Under the pieces are notes generated by a model, which saw nothing but the letters and a program-made list of their open reading frames with translations, searched no databases and had not been told where the DNA came from. Shown here piece by piece: positions 28,654 to 36,049 of a stretch of DNA of 64,000 nucleotides. Within the stretch, counting starts at the first letter, position 1. Every line of letters starts with the position of its first letter. Origin of the DNA: Obscuribacter phosphatis_A (GTDB lineage Bacteria > Cyanobacteriota > Vampirovibrionia > Obscuribacterales > Obscuribacteraceae); NCBI GenBank assembly GCA_017303615.1, contig JAFLCK010000016.1:1-64000 (forward strand). The letters run 5' to 3'. A program made the translations under genes and the position numbers.

Positions 28654-28727
28654 CGGGACGTAGCGCAGCTTGGTAGCGCGGCTGCTTTGGGAGCAGTAGG
28701 TCGCAGGTTCAAATCCTGTCGTCCCGA
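28654..28727 (+). tRNA. tRNA-Pro (anticodon TGG)
   Basis: A 74-nt cloverleaf. Acceptor stem CGGGACG/CGTCCCG with discriminator A; D stem GCGC/GCGC; anticodon stem GCTGC/GCAGT with loop TTTGGGA (anticodon TGG); T stem GCAGG/CCTGT with loop TTCAAAT. CCA is not encoded. The 3' half is the attachment site of the adjoining island, which rebuilt an intact gene. Confidence 0.95.
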
Positions 28728-28729
28728 TA
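28685..28729 (+). repeat. Left attachment site (45-bp direct repeat, tRNA 3' half)
   Basis: The sequence from the tRNA anticodon loop to two bases past its 3' end is repeated without mismatch at 42852-42896. This is the att core of the island. Confidence 0.93.
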
Positions 28730-29191
28730 GGGTTTCAAGACATCTACAAAACTTTTGTAGATGCAGTGTAGAGAGTTCAGAATCTTTACGTGTTCTTTAG
28801 TAGTCCTATATGTTTATCTATATAGGGTTGTCAATAATAATAATAAAATGCTGTAAATAGAGACAGGTTAAGGTTTTTGATAATTTGCATGGTTGTAAAT
28901 AGCCTTTAAACACGAAAAATAATAGCTCTATACGAATTTACGAACGAACGAACGAACTAAGCCTGATTCGCCCCTCAGTCGAGCGAATTTAAGAAGTTGA
29001 GCACTTGTCATGCCGGGTGATAAGAAGCACTCTTAGGCGATGCATTCTCCTAGAATGCTCCCCTGTTAGCTCTGTTACTCATGGCTGTCAGAACCTGTTA
29101 TGTGTTGAGGCTCTGTAATTAGGCATTAATGCGGGCTATAGGGCGCCGGTCAGGAAATATATCAAGCCTCTCATATTAGCGCTAGCTCTAA
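28730..29191. other. Island left-end non-coding region
   Basis: No gene is seen in this AT-rich stretch. It holds an 11-bp inverted repeat next to the att core (28741-28763), an ATA-rich run near 28838 and a tetranucleotide (ACGA) run at 28940-28957. It probably contains integrase arm sites and the promoter or terminator region of the end. Confidence 0.55.
28741..28763. promoter_or_regulatory. Candidate integrase arm-binding inverted repeat (left)
   Basis: CATCTACAAAA and TTTTGTAGATG are perfect inverted arms with a 1-nt centre, 13 nt after the tRNA. TTTTGTAGA recurs at the right end of the island. Confidence 0.5.
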
Positions 29192-30061
29192 TCATTCATT
29201 CTGGCTAGCAACCTTGGCAAAGTTTTTCGGACTATAGCGTTTGATGGTTCCTTCTCTGGTCAAGCCACTTACCCGAGAAAGCTTCTTGATTGATGAGTCT
29301 GCCTTGCTGGCTTGCTGTTTAAGCCAGATGTTCCTGAGCTTAACAAGACTGACATTGAAGCCGAGAACATAGGAAATCTCCGTCATGATGTCCTGAATCT
29401 TTTTGACTCCAAGGCGATTGCCGTTTTTCTGCCGCCATAGAGGGGCGTCTGAATCATCAGAGGCAAGGTTTGAGCCTAGTAGTTCAAGGAAGTAAGCCTT
29501 GAGGATTTTTCGGAGCGTCATGCCAGAGCTTACGACCCTGCGCCTTGTCCTTCCGCCCTTACTTACTCGAATGAAAACCTCTTGCCCAAGAAAAGTAATA
29601 TCGCCCTGGTTCAGGTTGTGAATTTCTGAAGGTGTGAGCCCGGCATAGAGCGAAGTCAGGATAAGAGCTTTGTCTCTTGCTGGTAGGCGGTTAGCAACCC
29701 ATAGGAACCGGTCAAGCTCTTCATTGCTTAGCGTCGGAGGTACCGCTAAACGCTTTTCTGGTAATGGTTCGACACGATGCCCGCCGAAGCCAACAAACTT
29801 GTAGTAAACCTTCAAGCCAGTAAGCATTGCGTTGATTGTGTTTGCTTTTCTATGACTATCGACAAGGTAGTCTTTGAAGCTTCTGACGTACTGTTCATGG
29901 CTGCCACGACTCATTCCCGCTGGAGCAATTCGATTGTGATATAGCGAGAGATAACTCCGGTAGTATTTCAAAGCGCAGAGATAGAGGCGTCTAGTACTGA
30001 GAGATAGCCCTGCCTCTTCGAGCCATCTATCGAAATCAGATTCTAGCCACTTCCTGTCCAT
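29192..30061 (-). CDS. XerC/D-like tyrosine recombinase with degenerate active site
   Basis: A 289-aa protein with an N-terminal SAM-like core-binding domain (FDRWLEEAGLSLSTRRLYLCALKYYRSYL) and a catalytic fold. The beta-hairpin Lys168 (VSKGG), the second Arg243 (KLRN) and the nucleophile-like Tyr276 (IKRYSP) can be aligned. The first catalytic Arg is Thr143 (AGLTPSEI) and the HxxR His is Val240. With two of the five key residues missing, strand exchange is doubtful; a DNA-binding accessory or regulatory role is possible. It lies next to the att-left site and downstream of the serine recombinase gene. Confidence 0.75.
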   Translation of the reverse strand: MDRKWLESDFDRWLEEAGLSLSTRRLYLCALKYYRSYLSLYHNRIAPAGMSRGSHEQYVRSFKDYLVDSHRKANTINAMLTGLKVYYKFVGFGGHRVEPLPEKRLAVPPTLSNEELDRFLWVANRLPARDKALILTSLYAGLTPSEIHNLNQGDITFLGQEVFIRVSKGGRTRRRVVSSGMTLRKILKAYFLELLGSNLASDDSDAPLWRQKNGNRLGVKKIQDIMTEISYVLGFNVSLVKLRNIWLKQQASKADSSIKKLSRVSGLTREGTIKRYSPKNFAKVASQNE

Positions 30062-30196
30062 GATTGATTCATTCTCCTAAGCCTAAGTATCGCAGAATTT
30101 TGGCGTTTAACAAGGCACTATGGATAGTGTCATTGGTAAGCCTGACGTTCGATTCTAGGCGGCTAAAATGCTTCACGGGCAGGAAGCGCCGTCTGA

Positions 30197-30236
30197 AAAA
30201 TTTTAACCCCGCCAAGACCAAGCCAGCGGGGTTAAA
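30197..30236 (-). terminator. Rho-independent terminator after serine recombinase
   Basis: On the minus strand an 11-bp perfect stem (TTTAACCCCGC/GCGGGGTTAAA, 30202-30236, 13-nt loop) is followed by ATTTTTC. It ends the leftward serine recombinase transcript 21 bases after the stop. Confidence 0.85.
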
Positions 30237-30257
30237 TGAATCGGTAATCTGACCGAT

Positions 30258-30899
30258 TTAAACTGCAACCAAGAGTCTAGTGTTTTCGACTTGTTTCTCT
30301 TGGTTCTTGTAGCGGTCGATTACGTTCTTGATAGATGACTTGCTGAGCCCGACCTTAGCAGCTATCTGCCCAAGAGACATGCCCTCTTGGTGCAGCTTGA
30401 TAATGGCTCGCTCATGCTTGCCCGTTCTAAAGTTGTCTCCCTTTTCTCTACCAATAACCTTACCTTTGGCCTTAGCTGCAGCCATGCCGGAGAGAGTTCT
30501 CTCTACCAGAAGCTCTCTCTCAAACTGGCTTACACCGCTTAGGATGGTTGCCATAAGCTTGCCTGCCGCGGTTGATAAGTCCATTTGCATTCCGTTCTGG
30601 GCAATCACGCTTACATTTCTGCTCTCTAGAGTTTCAAGAGTTGAAATCAGATCCGAGGTCGAGCGCCCCCATCTGGATAACTCCGTTACCAATACCGCGT
30701 CGATGGCTTTTCTTTGAGCCAGCTTCATAACCTGATTCCGCGCTTGTCTGTCGTTCTTCGCACCGGAAGCGGTCTCTGTGTATTCGCCAATTACTTCGTA
30801 GTTCATTCTGGTTGCAAGCTCTCTTAAATCGGAGAGCTGACGTTCACAGCTCTGGTCCTTCGTGCTGACTCTGGCATAGATAACTACTCTCTTATTCAT
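30258..30899 (-). CDS. Serine recombinase (resolvase/invertase family)
   Basis: A 213-aa small serine recombinase. The catalytic Ser is in YARVSTKDQ, with conserved Arg in ERQLSDL and SRWGRSTSDLI, the E-helix GKLMATILSGVSQFERELLVERT, and a C-terminal helix-turn-helix (GMSLGQIAAKVGLSKSSIKNVI). All usual active-site positions appear intact. Members resolve cointegrates or invert DNA at short inverted-repeat sites. A candidate res site lies directly upstream of its start, as is typical for resolvase genes. It may resolve island multimers or have arrived with a nested transposon; no transposase is present. Confidence 0.93.
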   Translation of the reverse strand: MNKRVVIYARVSTKDQSCERQLSDLRELATRMNYEVIGEYTETASGAKNDRQARNQVMKLAQRKAIDAVLVTELSRWGRSTSDLISTLETLESRNVSVIAQNGMQMDLSTAAGKLMATILSGVSQFERELLVERTLSGMAAAKAKGKVIGREKGDNFRTGKHERAIIKLHQEGMSLGQIAAKVGLSKSSIKNVIDRYKNQEKQVENTRLLVAV

Positions 30900-30911
30900 C
30901 GATATCCGCTC

Positions 30912-31004
30912 CGTGCAAAATAGGGTTCTTGAATTTAGAACCGGAATGGCTCACTGTGTGGTTGTCGTTTCTGCGTGCAATATAGCGATGGTCATTTTGC
31001 ACGC
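30912..31004. promoter_or_regulatory. Candidate res/operator region of the serine recombinase
   Basis: GCGTGCAA (30973-30980) and TTGCACGC (30997-31004) form a perfect 8-bp inverted repeat spanning 32 bp with an AT centre, like a resolvase subsite I. CGTGCAAAATAG recurs at 30912-30923. GGTTCT-N7-AGAACC (30924-30942) is a further dyad. Confidence 0.55.
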
Positions 31005-31382
31005 CGTTGATGCTTCTATATTCTCATTGAATCGGCTTCCTGCCTACGTTTCACCGCTGAGCTAATGGATACGTTTCATGAACTGGATAGCCCGCAGCTC
31101 TGGGCATCCAGACCCCCGGGGTACCCCCCGCCAATAAAATCCGCCAACTGGGTCCCCCCGGGTGCCAAAGACTAAAAACACAATTTTTCGATCGCCTATA
31201 TACTCTGGTTGGATGGGTCGGCTAGATAAGTCTGGGCGTGGTTATTTTTAGTTGTTATTTGCGAGTAGGTGAGCAAGTGAGCAGACAAGAACAACGGCGA
31301 GCAGGTTATTCAGCTTCCCCGAATTCTTTTCTCTGGCTAGCAAGAAAGGAAATCTTTGAAAGCAAGGTTGTTAGGGCTTGCA
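31005..31382. other. Non-coding region with GC-rich tract
   Basis: No convincing gene. A GC-rich cluster at 31111-31163 contains CCCCGGGG, GGTACC and two CCCCCC runs, plus a direct repeat of CCGCCAA. It is strikingly unlike the AT-rich surroundings and could be a structural or replication-linked element; no function is assigned. Confidence 0.4.
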
Positions 31383-31688
31383 TTACCATGTCTCCTTGTC
31401 TTTCTGGAATTGGCTGGCTCGCAAAGCATCCAGGTCGCCTAATTTCCGTGAAGCGTTGAATTCCTGCAATGGAGGGCTGACGGGTCCCTTATAGTCGAAG
31501 ATTCGCACTTCTATACCCGTACAAATTACTTTGTCACCTGTGTCAGAATAATATGCGGTCGTCTTTGCGCCTGGGTCCTTTGGCGCGCACCAAAATTTGC
31601 CTTTACAGGTAGTCGTGTAGCCATCGAAGGGGCCGCCTTTTAAGTAAACTGCCGTTATGCGCTCGGGCTCAGGTGTTGGCTCTGGCAT
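31383..31688 (-). CDS. Small hypothetical protein
   Basis: A 101-aa protein from ATG 31688, chosen because TAGGAG lies eight bases upstream; the open frame continues back to 31742. It begins with a Pro/Glu run (PEPTPEPERI), then a compact beta-rich stretch (AVYLKGGPFDGYTTTCKGKFWC) with two Cys. The AVYLKGGPFDGY start recalls small phage and island proteins of unknown role. No signal peptide. Confidence 0.5.
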   Translation of the reverse strand: MPEPTPEPERITAVYLKGGPFDGYTTTCKGKFWCAPKDPGAKTTAYYSDTGDKVICTGIEVRIFDYKGPVSPPLQEFNASRKLGDLDALRASQFQKDKETW

Positions 31689-31846
31689 TGCATAATCTCC
31701 TATTTTTTTGAGTTGTTCCCATGAGCCCACTGCGCCAAACACCTCAAGTAGGTGATTGTAAGGAATGTAACTTGCACCGTATGTGGTGGCGTTGTAGAAT
31801 CGTTTTGTGTGGCTGGTACAGCTCGAGCAGCGGGGTATAGATTCTA

Positions 31847-34339
31847 ATGCCAGACATATTTGACCAATTGGCTAGTCAGCAGCAAAGGCAGCCGGATATC
31901 TTTGATTGGAGGGCGGTTCAACAGGCTCCAGCTCAAGCACAGCCAGATATATTTGACCAGCTGGCAGCTCAGCAGCGGGCACCACAACCGGTGCCGCAGC
32001 AGACCCAGCTGCAGTACCAAAGCCAGCTAGTGCCGTTGCCTACTCCAGACCCGCAGCCTATGCAGCGCGTTCAACCGGGGCAACCGCTTCAAGCCGGCGT
32101 TGAGCAGAACTTTTGGCAGTCGTTGCCGATTGTCCAAGATACAACAAAAGCCTGGCAGGCTGGCGACCTCCTGGGCGGAGCTGGTAGCTTTATGCAGGGC
32201 TTGCCCGCTGGTCCTCTGGAAGTCTTGGACATGGGCAGCAATCTGGAGCGCTGGCTGCAAGAGCAGACCGCTCGGGCAGTGATGGACTTCCAGCTGCCTT
32301 TGCAGGGCATGCAAAAAGAGATGGTTCAGCAAGGCGTTATTGACAATGTCTTGCCCAAGATGGTGGGCGTTGCGCCCAAGCTTGACCTTGCTGGAGATTT
32401 CAAGCGCTTTGTAAATCCTAAGTATCCTGGTATCTTCGGCGGTGGCTCGTTTGCTGGTCAGGCTCTAATCCCGGCAGGCACCGCAGCCAAAGGCGCAAGC
32501 CTGAGCCAAAAATTAGGCGTCGGGGCTTTGGGTGGTGCGCTTCAGTCCGGCTTGTTTGATATCGGCGGGCAGTATCGAGACAAGGGGCAAGTGAAACCCT
32601 TGCAGACCGCTGCATCTGTCTTGCTGGGCGGTGGTATTGGTGGTCTTGGCGCTGGTGCAATTCACGGGCTTGAAAAAGTAGCCGGCAATATCGCGCAGAA
32701 GTTTGCCAAGCCGCTGCCCGTGCAGCAACCACAATTCAACCCAATGGCGCTGCAAGGTTTAGACGCCCAGGCGCAGCAAGAGATGTTGGCTCTTGAGCAG
32801 CTTGCCAGCCAGGCGCAAGCTCCAGGGTTAAGTCCTGTGTTGAATCGTGCTGGTCAAGAGCCAGTGTTAACTTCCGGTAGCGCAATTGCCGGAAGTGGAG
32901 TTGATGCAGTCCGTGCCATGCGCAACCTTGCTTCTCAGGCAGACATGCGCAACTTCTTTGGGCGTTCCTTGGCTGAAACTCCCGAAGATGTTCTAGCTAG
33001 AATTGAAGCACTAACTAAGGAAAGTAGACTTAGCCCGATTGCAAATAGCCGTGTTTCTTCCGGTTCAGTCATGGAGCGGGCCGGGAATGAGATTTTCGCT
33101 GCGATGCGGCAAGCCGGAAGTGTCGATGATGTTAATACCTTAACCGAGTCACTTCATAGGACTATTGAATCTTCTTTCAAGGGGCAAGCCAGGAAAGAAA
33201 TGATGGGGCTTTTGTCAAAGGCTCGAACGATTAAGATGCAACAGATTGAGAATGAAACTCAAGGCGCTTTTCCTGGCAAGCAAAGAGTCGACTCAGCCAG
33301 CAGCATAGGCAGAAGCGAAGGGGGCAAGCCATCTCAAACGCCTGAAGCTACGGCCGGTGATTTTCGTCGAGTGATTTCTGATGAGTTTAAAGGTCGCAAC
33401 CGGAACAAGCTGGCGGAAGACCTTCACGGGCATCCCATATACGATAGAAGACCTGTCAGGTTGCTTGTGAATACCTTTGGGAGAGCAAAAGTAAAGCTGG
33501 ATTATTCAAAGGCTAGGCTTGAGGATTTTGTCTATAGATATAAGAACACTTTCGTCCCTCATGACTTTCAAGGTACTGAGTATGAACTCCCTGGTGGTGG
33601 CAAGCTCAAGTTGAAGACCGAGGAAAATTCCAGCATTCCGACAAGAAACAAGCTTGCCAGAGAGAGGGAACCTTTAGAGACTGGAGTTCAAGGGGTGACC
33701 GCTCCGACTATAAGCGGCACCTTATCCCGGTACTTTGGAAATGGGCGGGACAAAATATATTTCACCAAAGTGAAATTGCCGAGTGACGAGAAGGAGGCCG
33801 CCGAGGTGTTGAGGGGGTTGCAAGCTGAAGCCAAGGCAGCGGAAAAGTCCTATGAAGGGCTAAAGCCGAATCATGCAAAACAGGCATTAGAAGCCGCCCA
33901 GGCAGCCTATCAGCGCAAAGCAGAAGAAAAGGGCTACCTTAAGGCTATCGAAACTTTGAGAGCTGGCAAGACTGAGAAAGCTCGGGCGGCTGCGGCGGAG
34001 AAAGTGCACGAGTACGAAGGCGCTCTTGCTCGCATGTCCGAGAAAATTGGTTCTCTGCAGTTGGCTTACGAGGAATCACTCAGAACCCTATCCATGCTTG
34101 AGAATCTGGAGCAGGAGCTTATCTCTTACACTGGCGACTTGACCGCAGGTGTTCATGTGCGCACGTTCATCCCGCACCCTGAAGAGGGCAAGCCAGGAAT
34201 TGAGTTTGCATTTGAGTTTAGAAAACCCACAATGAGGAAGCGACTAGATCCTGCTATGACCGGAGAATGGGCGCGACAAAGGGAAGATATCTTGCAGTCC
34301 GATTTGAATAGACCCAGGACAGAATTTTGGGGGCTTTAA
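31847..34339 (+). CDS. 830-aa phage-ejection-protein-like polypeptide
   Basis: Three copies of PDIFDQLA or PDIFDWRA occur in the first 40 residues (starting near 2, 16 and 33), joined by Gln/Ala/Pro linkers. A Gly-rich hydrophobic region (about 195-285: GGGSFAGQALIPAG, GVGALGGALQSG, VLLGGGIGGLGAGAI) follows, then a central region of unknown fold and a long coiled coil (about 640-770). Repeated DIFD motifs at the N-terminus and Gly/Ala-rich membrane-active stretches are, from memory, features of large phage internal or DNA-ejection proteins and polyvalent proteins. No enzyme motif was recognised. It might be delivered with DNA in a helper's particle; this is inference. Confidence 0.55.
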   Translation: MPDIFDQLASQQQRQPDIFDWRAVQQAPAQAQPDIFDQLAAQQRAPQPVPQQTQLQYQSQLVPLPTPDPQPMQRVQPGQPLQAGVEQNFWQSLPIVQDTTKAWQAGDLLGGAGSFMQGLPAGPLEVLDMGSNLERWLQEQTARAVMDFQLPLQGMQKEMVQQGVIDNVLPKMVGVAPKLDLAGDFKRFVNPKYPGIFGGGSFAGQALIPAGTAAKGASLSQKLGVGALGGALQSGLFDIGGQYRDKGQVKPLQTAASVLLGGGIGGLGAGAIHGLEKVAGNIAQKFAKPLPVQQPQFNPMALQGLDAQAQQEMLALEQLASQAQAPGLSPVLNRAGQEPVLTSGSAIAGSGVDAVRAMRNLASQADMRNFFGRSLAETPEDVLARIEALTKESRLSPIANSRVSSGSVMERAGNEIFAAMRQAGSVDDVNTLTESLHRTIESSFKGQARKEMMGLLSKARTIKMQQIENETQGAFPGKQRVDSASSIGRSEGGKPSQTPEATAGDFRRVISDEFKGRNRNKLAEDLHGHPIYDRRPVRLLVNTFGRAKVKLDYSKARLEDFVYRYKNTFVPHDFQGTEYELPGGGKLKLKTEENSSIPTRNKLAREREPLETGVQGVTAPTISGTLSRYFGNGRDKIYFTKVKLPSDEKEAAEVLRGLQAEAKAAEKSYEGLKPNHAKQALEAAQAAYQRKAEEKGYLKAIETLRAGKTEKARAAAAEKVHEYEGALARMSEKIGSLQLAYEESLRTLSMLENLEQELISYTGDLTAGVHVRTFIPHPEEGKPGIEFAFEFRKPTMRKRLDPAMTGEWARQREDILQSDLNRPRTEFWGL

Positions 34340-34388
34340 ATTGGTCGCCAAGGATTAACTAACAGAAGCCAAGCGGATAGTGTCATCA

Positions 34389-34432
34389 CAAGAGCGGTGG
34401 TGCTCTTGCTGGTCAAGGCTTTTGGGGGGGGG
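34389..34432 (+). promoter_or_regulatory. Hairpin and G9 tract before the PIN gene
   Basis: CAAGAGC/GCTCTTG (34389-34408, 6-nt loop) is followed by a run of nine G (34424-34432) that ends eight bases before ATG 34441 and must serve as its ribosome site. Homopolymer slippage here would change the spacing to the start. Confidence 0.5.
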
Positions 34433-34440
34433 TTGTCGAT

Positions 34441-35850
34441 ATGTCCTATGTTGTTGTGTTTGACACATGCAGCCTAGAAAAGAATCTGAACCCCAGCAGC
34501 CGAGGTTGGGACTTGTTTAGGAGATGGAGGCTAACCGTTAACGCTTCTGTTTGTCTGGCAAGAGTAACCTGGATTGAGCTTAGGAAGCACATAAAGGCAA
34601 GTCAAAATGAGCGGATATCTCGAATACTCAATGCTTGTTTTGACGATTCTACAGTTACTCTCTTCTCCCTTTTTGATAAGCCAGAAGATATCGAGAATTT
34701 TAAGAAGAAACTCTTGGATGACATTGAGCGCAATCTTGATGATGGCTTGATGAAGCACCTTGAGGAGGTCTTTGGGGTTAGGCCTGCTATTCTTCCTGAC
34801 CCAGAGATATCGCATGGCGACTTGCTTGCTAAGTACTACGATGGAGACCGAAAACCTTATAACAACCGGAAGAGCTATCAAGACACGGTACTCTGGGAAT
34901 CAGTTTTGCAGCTACTATCGACCGCCCCTGCAAAGAAAGTTGTCTTCATATCCAATAATTCCAAGGATTTTGGAGAGGCTAAATCACGGTCTGAAGCTGG
35001 AGGAGAGAGCCAAAAGAGTAGCCCGAATGATTCGCTTCACTCAGACTTAAAAGAGGATGTTATTCGGATCCGGCAGGCGGAATCACACGCCGAACACGTA
35101 GATTACTACTCTTCGCTAGATAGTGCTGTTGGAGCCCTCTATCAACACAGTGGCAGTGATGATTCCCTTGATGCCTATCAGGTAGATGGGGATATCTGGA
35201 AGAGACTCCAAGGTTACATCTTTTCGGGTGGCTATATGGACCGTAGTTTTCTTCTCGGATATCTCAAGGCGCAATTTTTCATGGTCTCTAAAATTGAACG
35301 GTTCAGTTGGACGGGCTTTAATCTTGAAATCCCTAGATCCACTCCATCCGAAGCATTGATTGAGATTTCGAGGGTTCAGAAATTAAATGATAACGAGAGA
35401 CTAATTCATGCTCGTACTTGTGCTGTCTTGCCATGCAATTATGTTGTTAGTTTTCGTACCCCTGTGTCAGGGCAAGAAGCGATGGAATCCGAAACAATAA
35501 AAGTATCGATAAGGATGGATTTTGAATTTCTCTTCAACCGAAAAAACGGCAAGATTCTGAGCGCCTATTGTGTCGACGCAAAATTAGTTGAGAAGTTGAA
35601 TGTAGCTGTTCGTATTAGAAAAGTTTTCACTAGCTTTGAGGTAAGTATCAAACAAGGTGACAAGTCCAGAGCCGAGATGAAGGAGTTAAGCCCGGAATCT
35701 CTCAAGCAGGTGCTCGGCTTCCTAGGCTTAGAGCGATTACAGGATGAGATTGACCGAATTGAGGTATTTGATACCTATACTTTCGGTTGCCCTAAACCGG
35801 TTTTAGATTTCTTCTTTCCGGAAGTCGAAGAGCCATTACTGCAGGGGTAA
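34441..35850 (+). CDS. PIN-domain protein with large C-terminal extension
   Basis: A 469-aa protein. Residues 1-210 fit a PIN-like nuclease (DUF4935 type): VVFDTCSLEKN with the first acidic residue, WIELRKH as the second conserved acidic segment, KSYQDTVLWESVLQLL for the third, and VVFISNNSKDFGEA for the last. The C-terminal ~250 residues are mixed alpha/beta and unrecognised. PIN nucleases cut RNA in toxin-antitoxin modules and are effectors in several defence systems; no antitoxin-like small gene is adjacent. Composition is AT-richer than neighbours (a sampled 60-base stretch is 37% GC), suggesting separate acquisition. Confidence 0.7.
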   Translation: MSYVVVFDTCSLEKNLNPSSRGWDLFRRWRLTVNASVCLARVTWIELRKHIKASQNERISRILNACFDDSTVTLFSLFDKPEDIENFKKKLLDDIERNLDDGLMKHLEEVFGVRPAILPDPEISHGDLLAKYYDGDRKPYNNRKSYQDTVLWESVLQLLSTAPAKKVVFISNNSKDFGEAKSRSEAGGESQKSSPNDSLHSDLKEDVIRIRQAESHAEHVDYYSSLDSAVGALYQHSGSDDSLDAYQVDGDIWKRLQGYIFSGGYMDRSFLLGYLKAQFFMVSKIERFSWTGFNLEIPRSTPSEALIEISRVQKLNDNERLIHARTCAVLPCNYVVSFRTPVSGQEAMESETIKVSIRMDFEFLFNRKNGKILSAYCVDAKLVEKLNVAVRIRKVFTSFEVSIKQGDKSRAEMKELSPESLKQVLGFLGLERLQDEIDRIEVFDTYTFGCPKPVLDFFFPEVEEPLLQG

Positions 35851-35970
35851 TGCCCTTTGCTATCCGTTTGAACCGTACTGAAAGTGGCTCTGTATAAGGG
35901 TTTGAGTAATTTTGTCTATTGACAGGGTTGCCCAGAGGAATCATACTTGGCTTAGGTTATCTGATTGAAC

Positions 35971-36018
35971 CGCTGGCACTACCAGTGGTAGCGCACTAGC
36001 CAGCCTTGTTCTGGCTAG
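35971..36018. promoter_or_regulatory. Two adjacent hairpins upstream of the internal recombinase
   Basis: Hairpin one (35971-35993) has CGCTGGCACT over AGTGGTAGCG with one mismatch and a 3-nt loop. Hairpin two (35996-36018) has perfect CTAGCCAG/CTGGCTAG arms and a 7-nt loop, followed by ATTTTTATT. They may form a PIN-gene terminator or a recombination/operator site. Confidence 0.45.
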
Positions 36019-36049
36019 CAATTTTTATTGTCTTTTGTGGAGCGAAGTA

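Noticed and set aside
30064..30252. Possible 62-aa rightward gene between the two recombinase genes
   Set aside because: It runs through the terminator hairpin of the serine recombinase and has arbitrary composition.
31238..31459. Possible 73-aa rightward gene
   Set aside because: GTG start without a ribosome site; it overlaps the better supported leftward 101-aa gene and has no protein-like pattern.
35986..35994. TGGTAGCGC resembling a tRNA D-arm, considered as a second att or tRNA remnant before the internal recombinase
   Set aside because: Only nine bases match and the following loop lacks the conserved T before an anticodon; too weak to call.
29201..36020. CTGGCTAGCA at 29201, 31333 and 36011, considered as an island-specific recognition motif
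   Set aside because: The same 10-mer occurs in the host PP2C gene (about 48467) and its reverse form near 60755; it often encodes Leu-Ala-Ser, so chance and codon use explain it.
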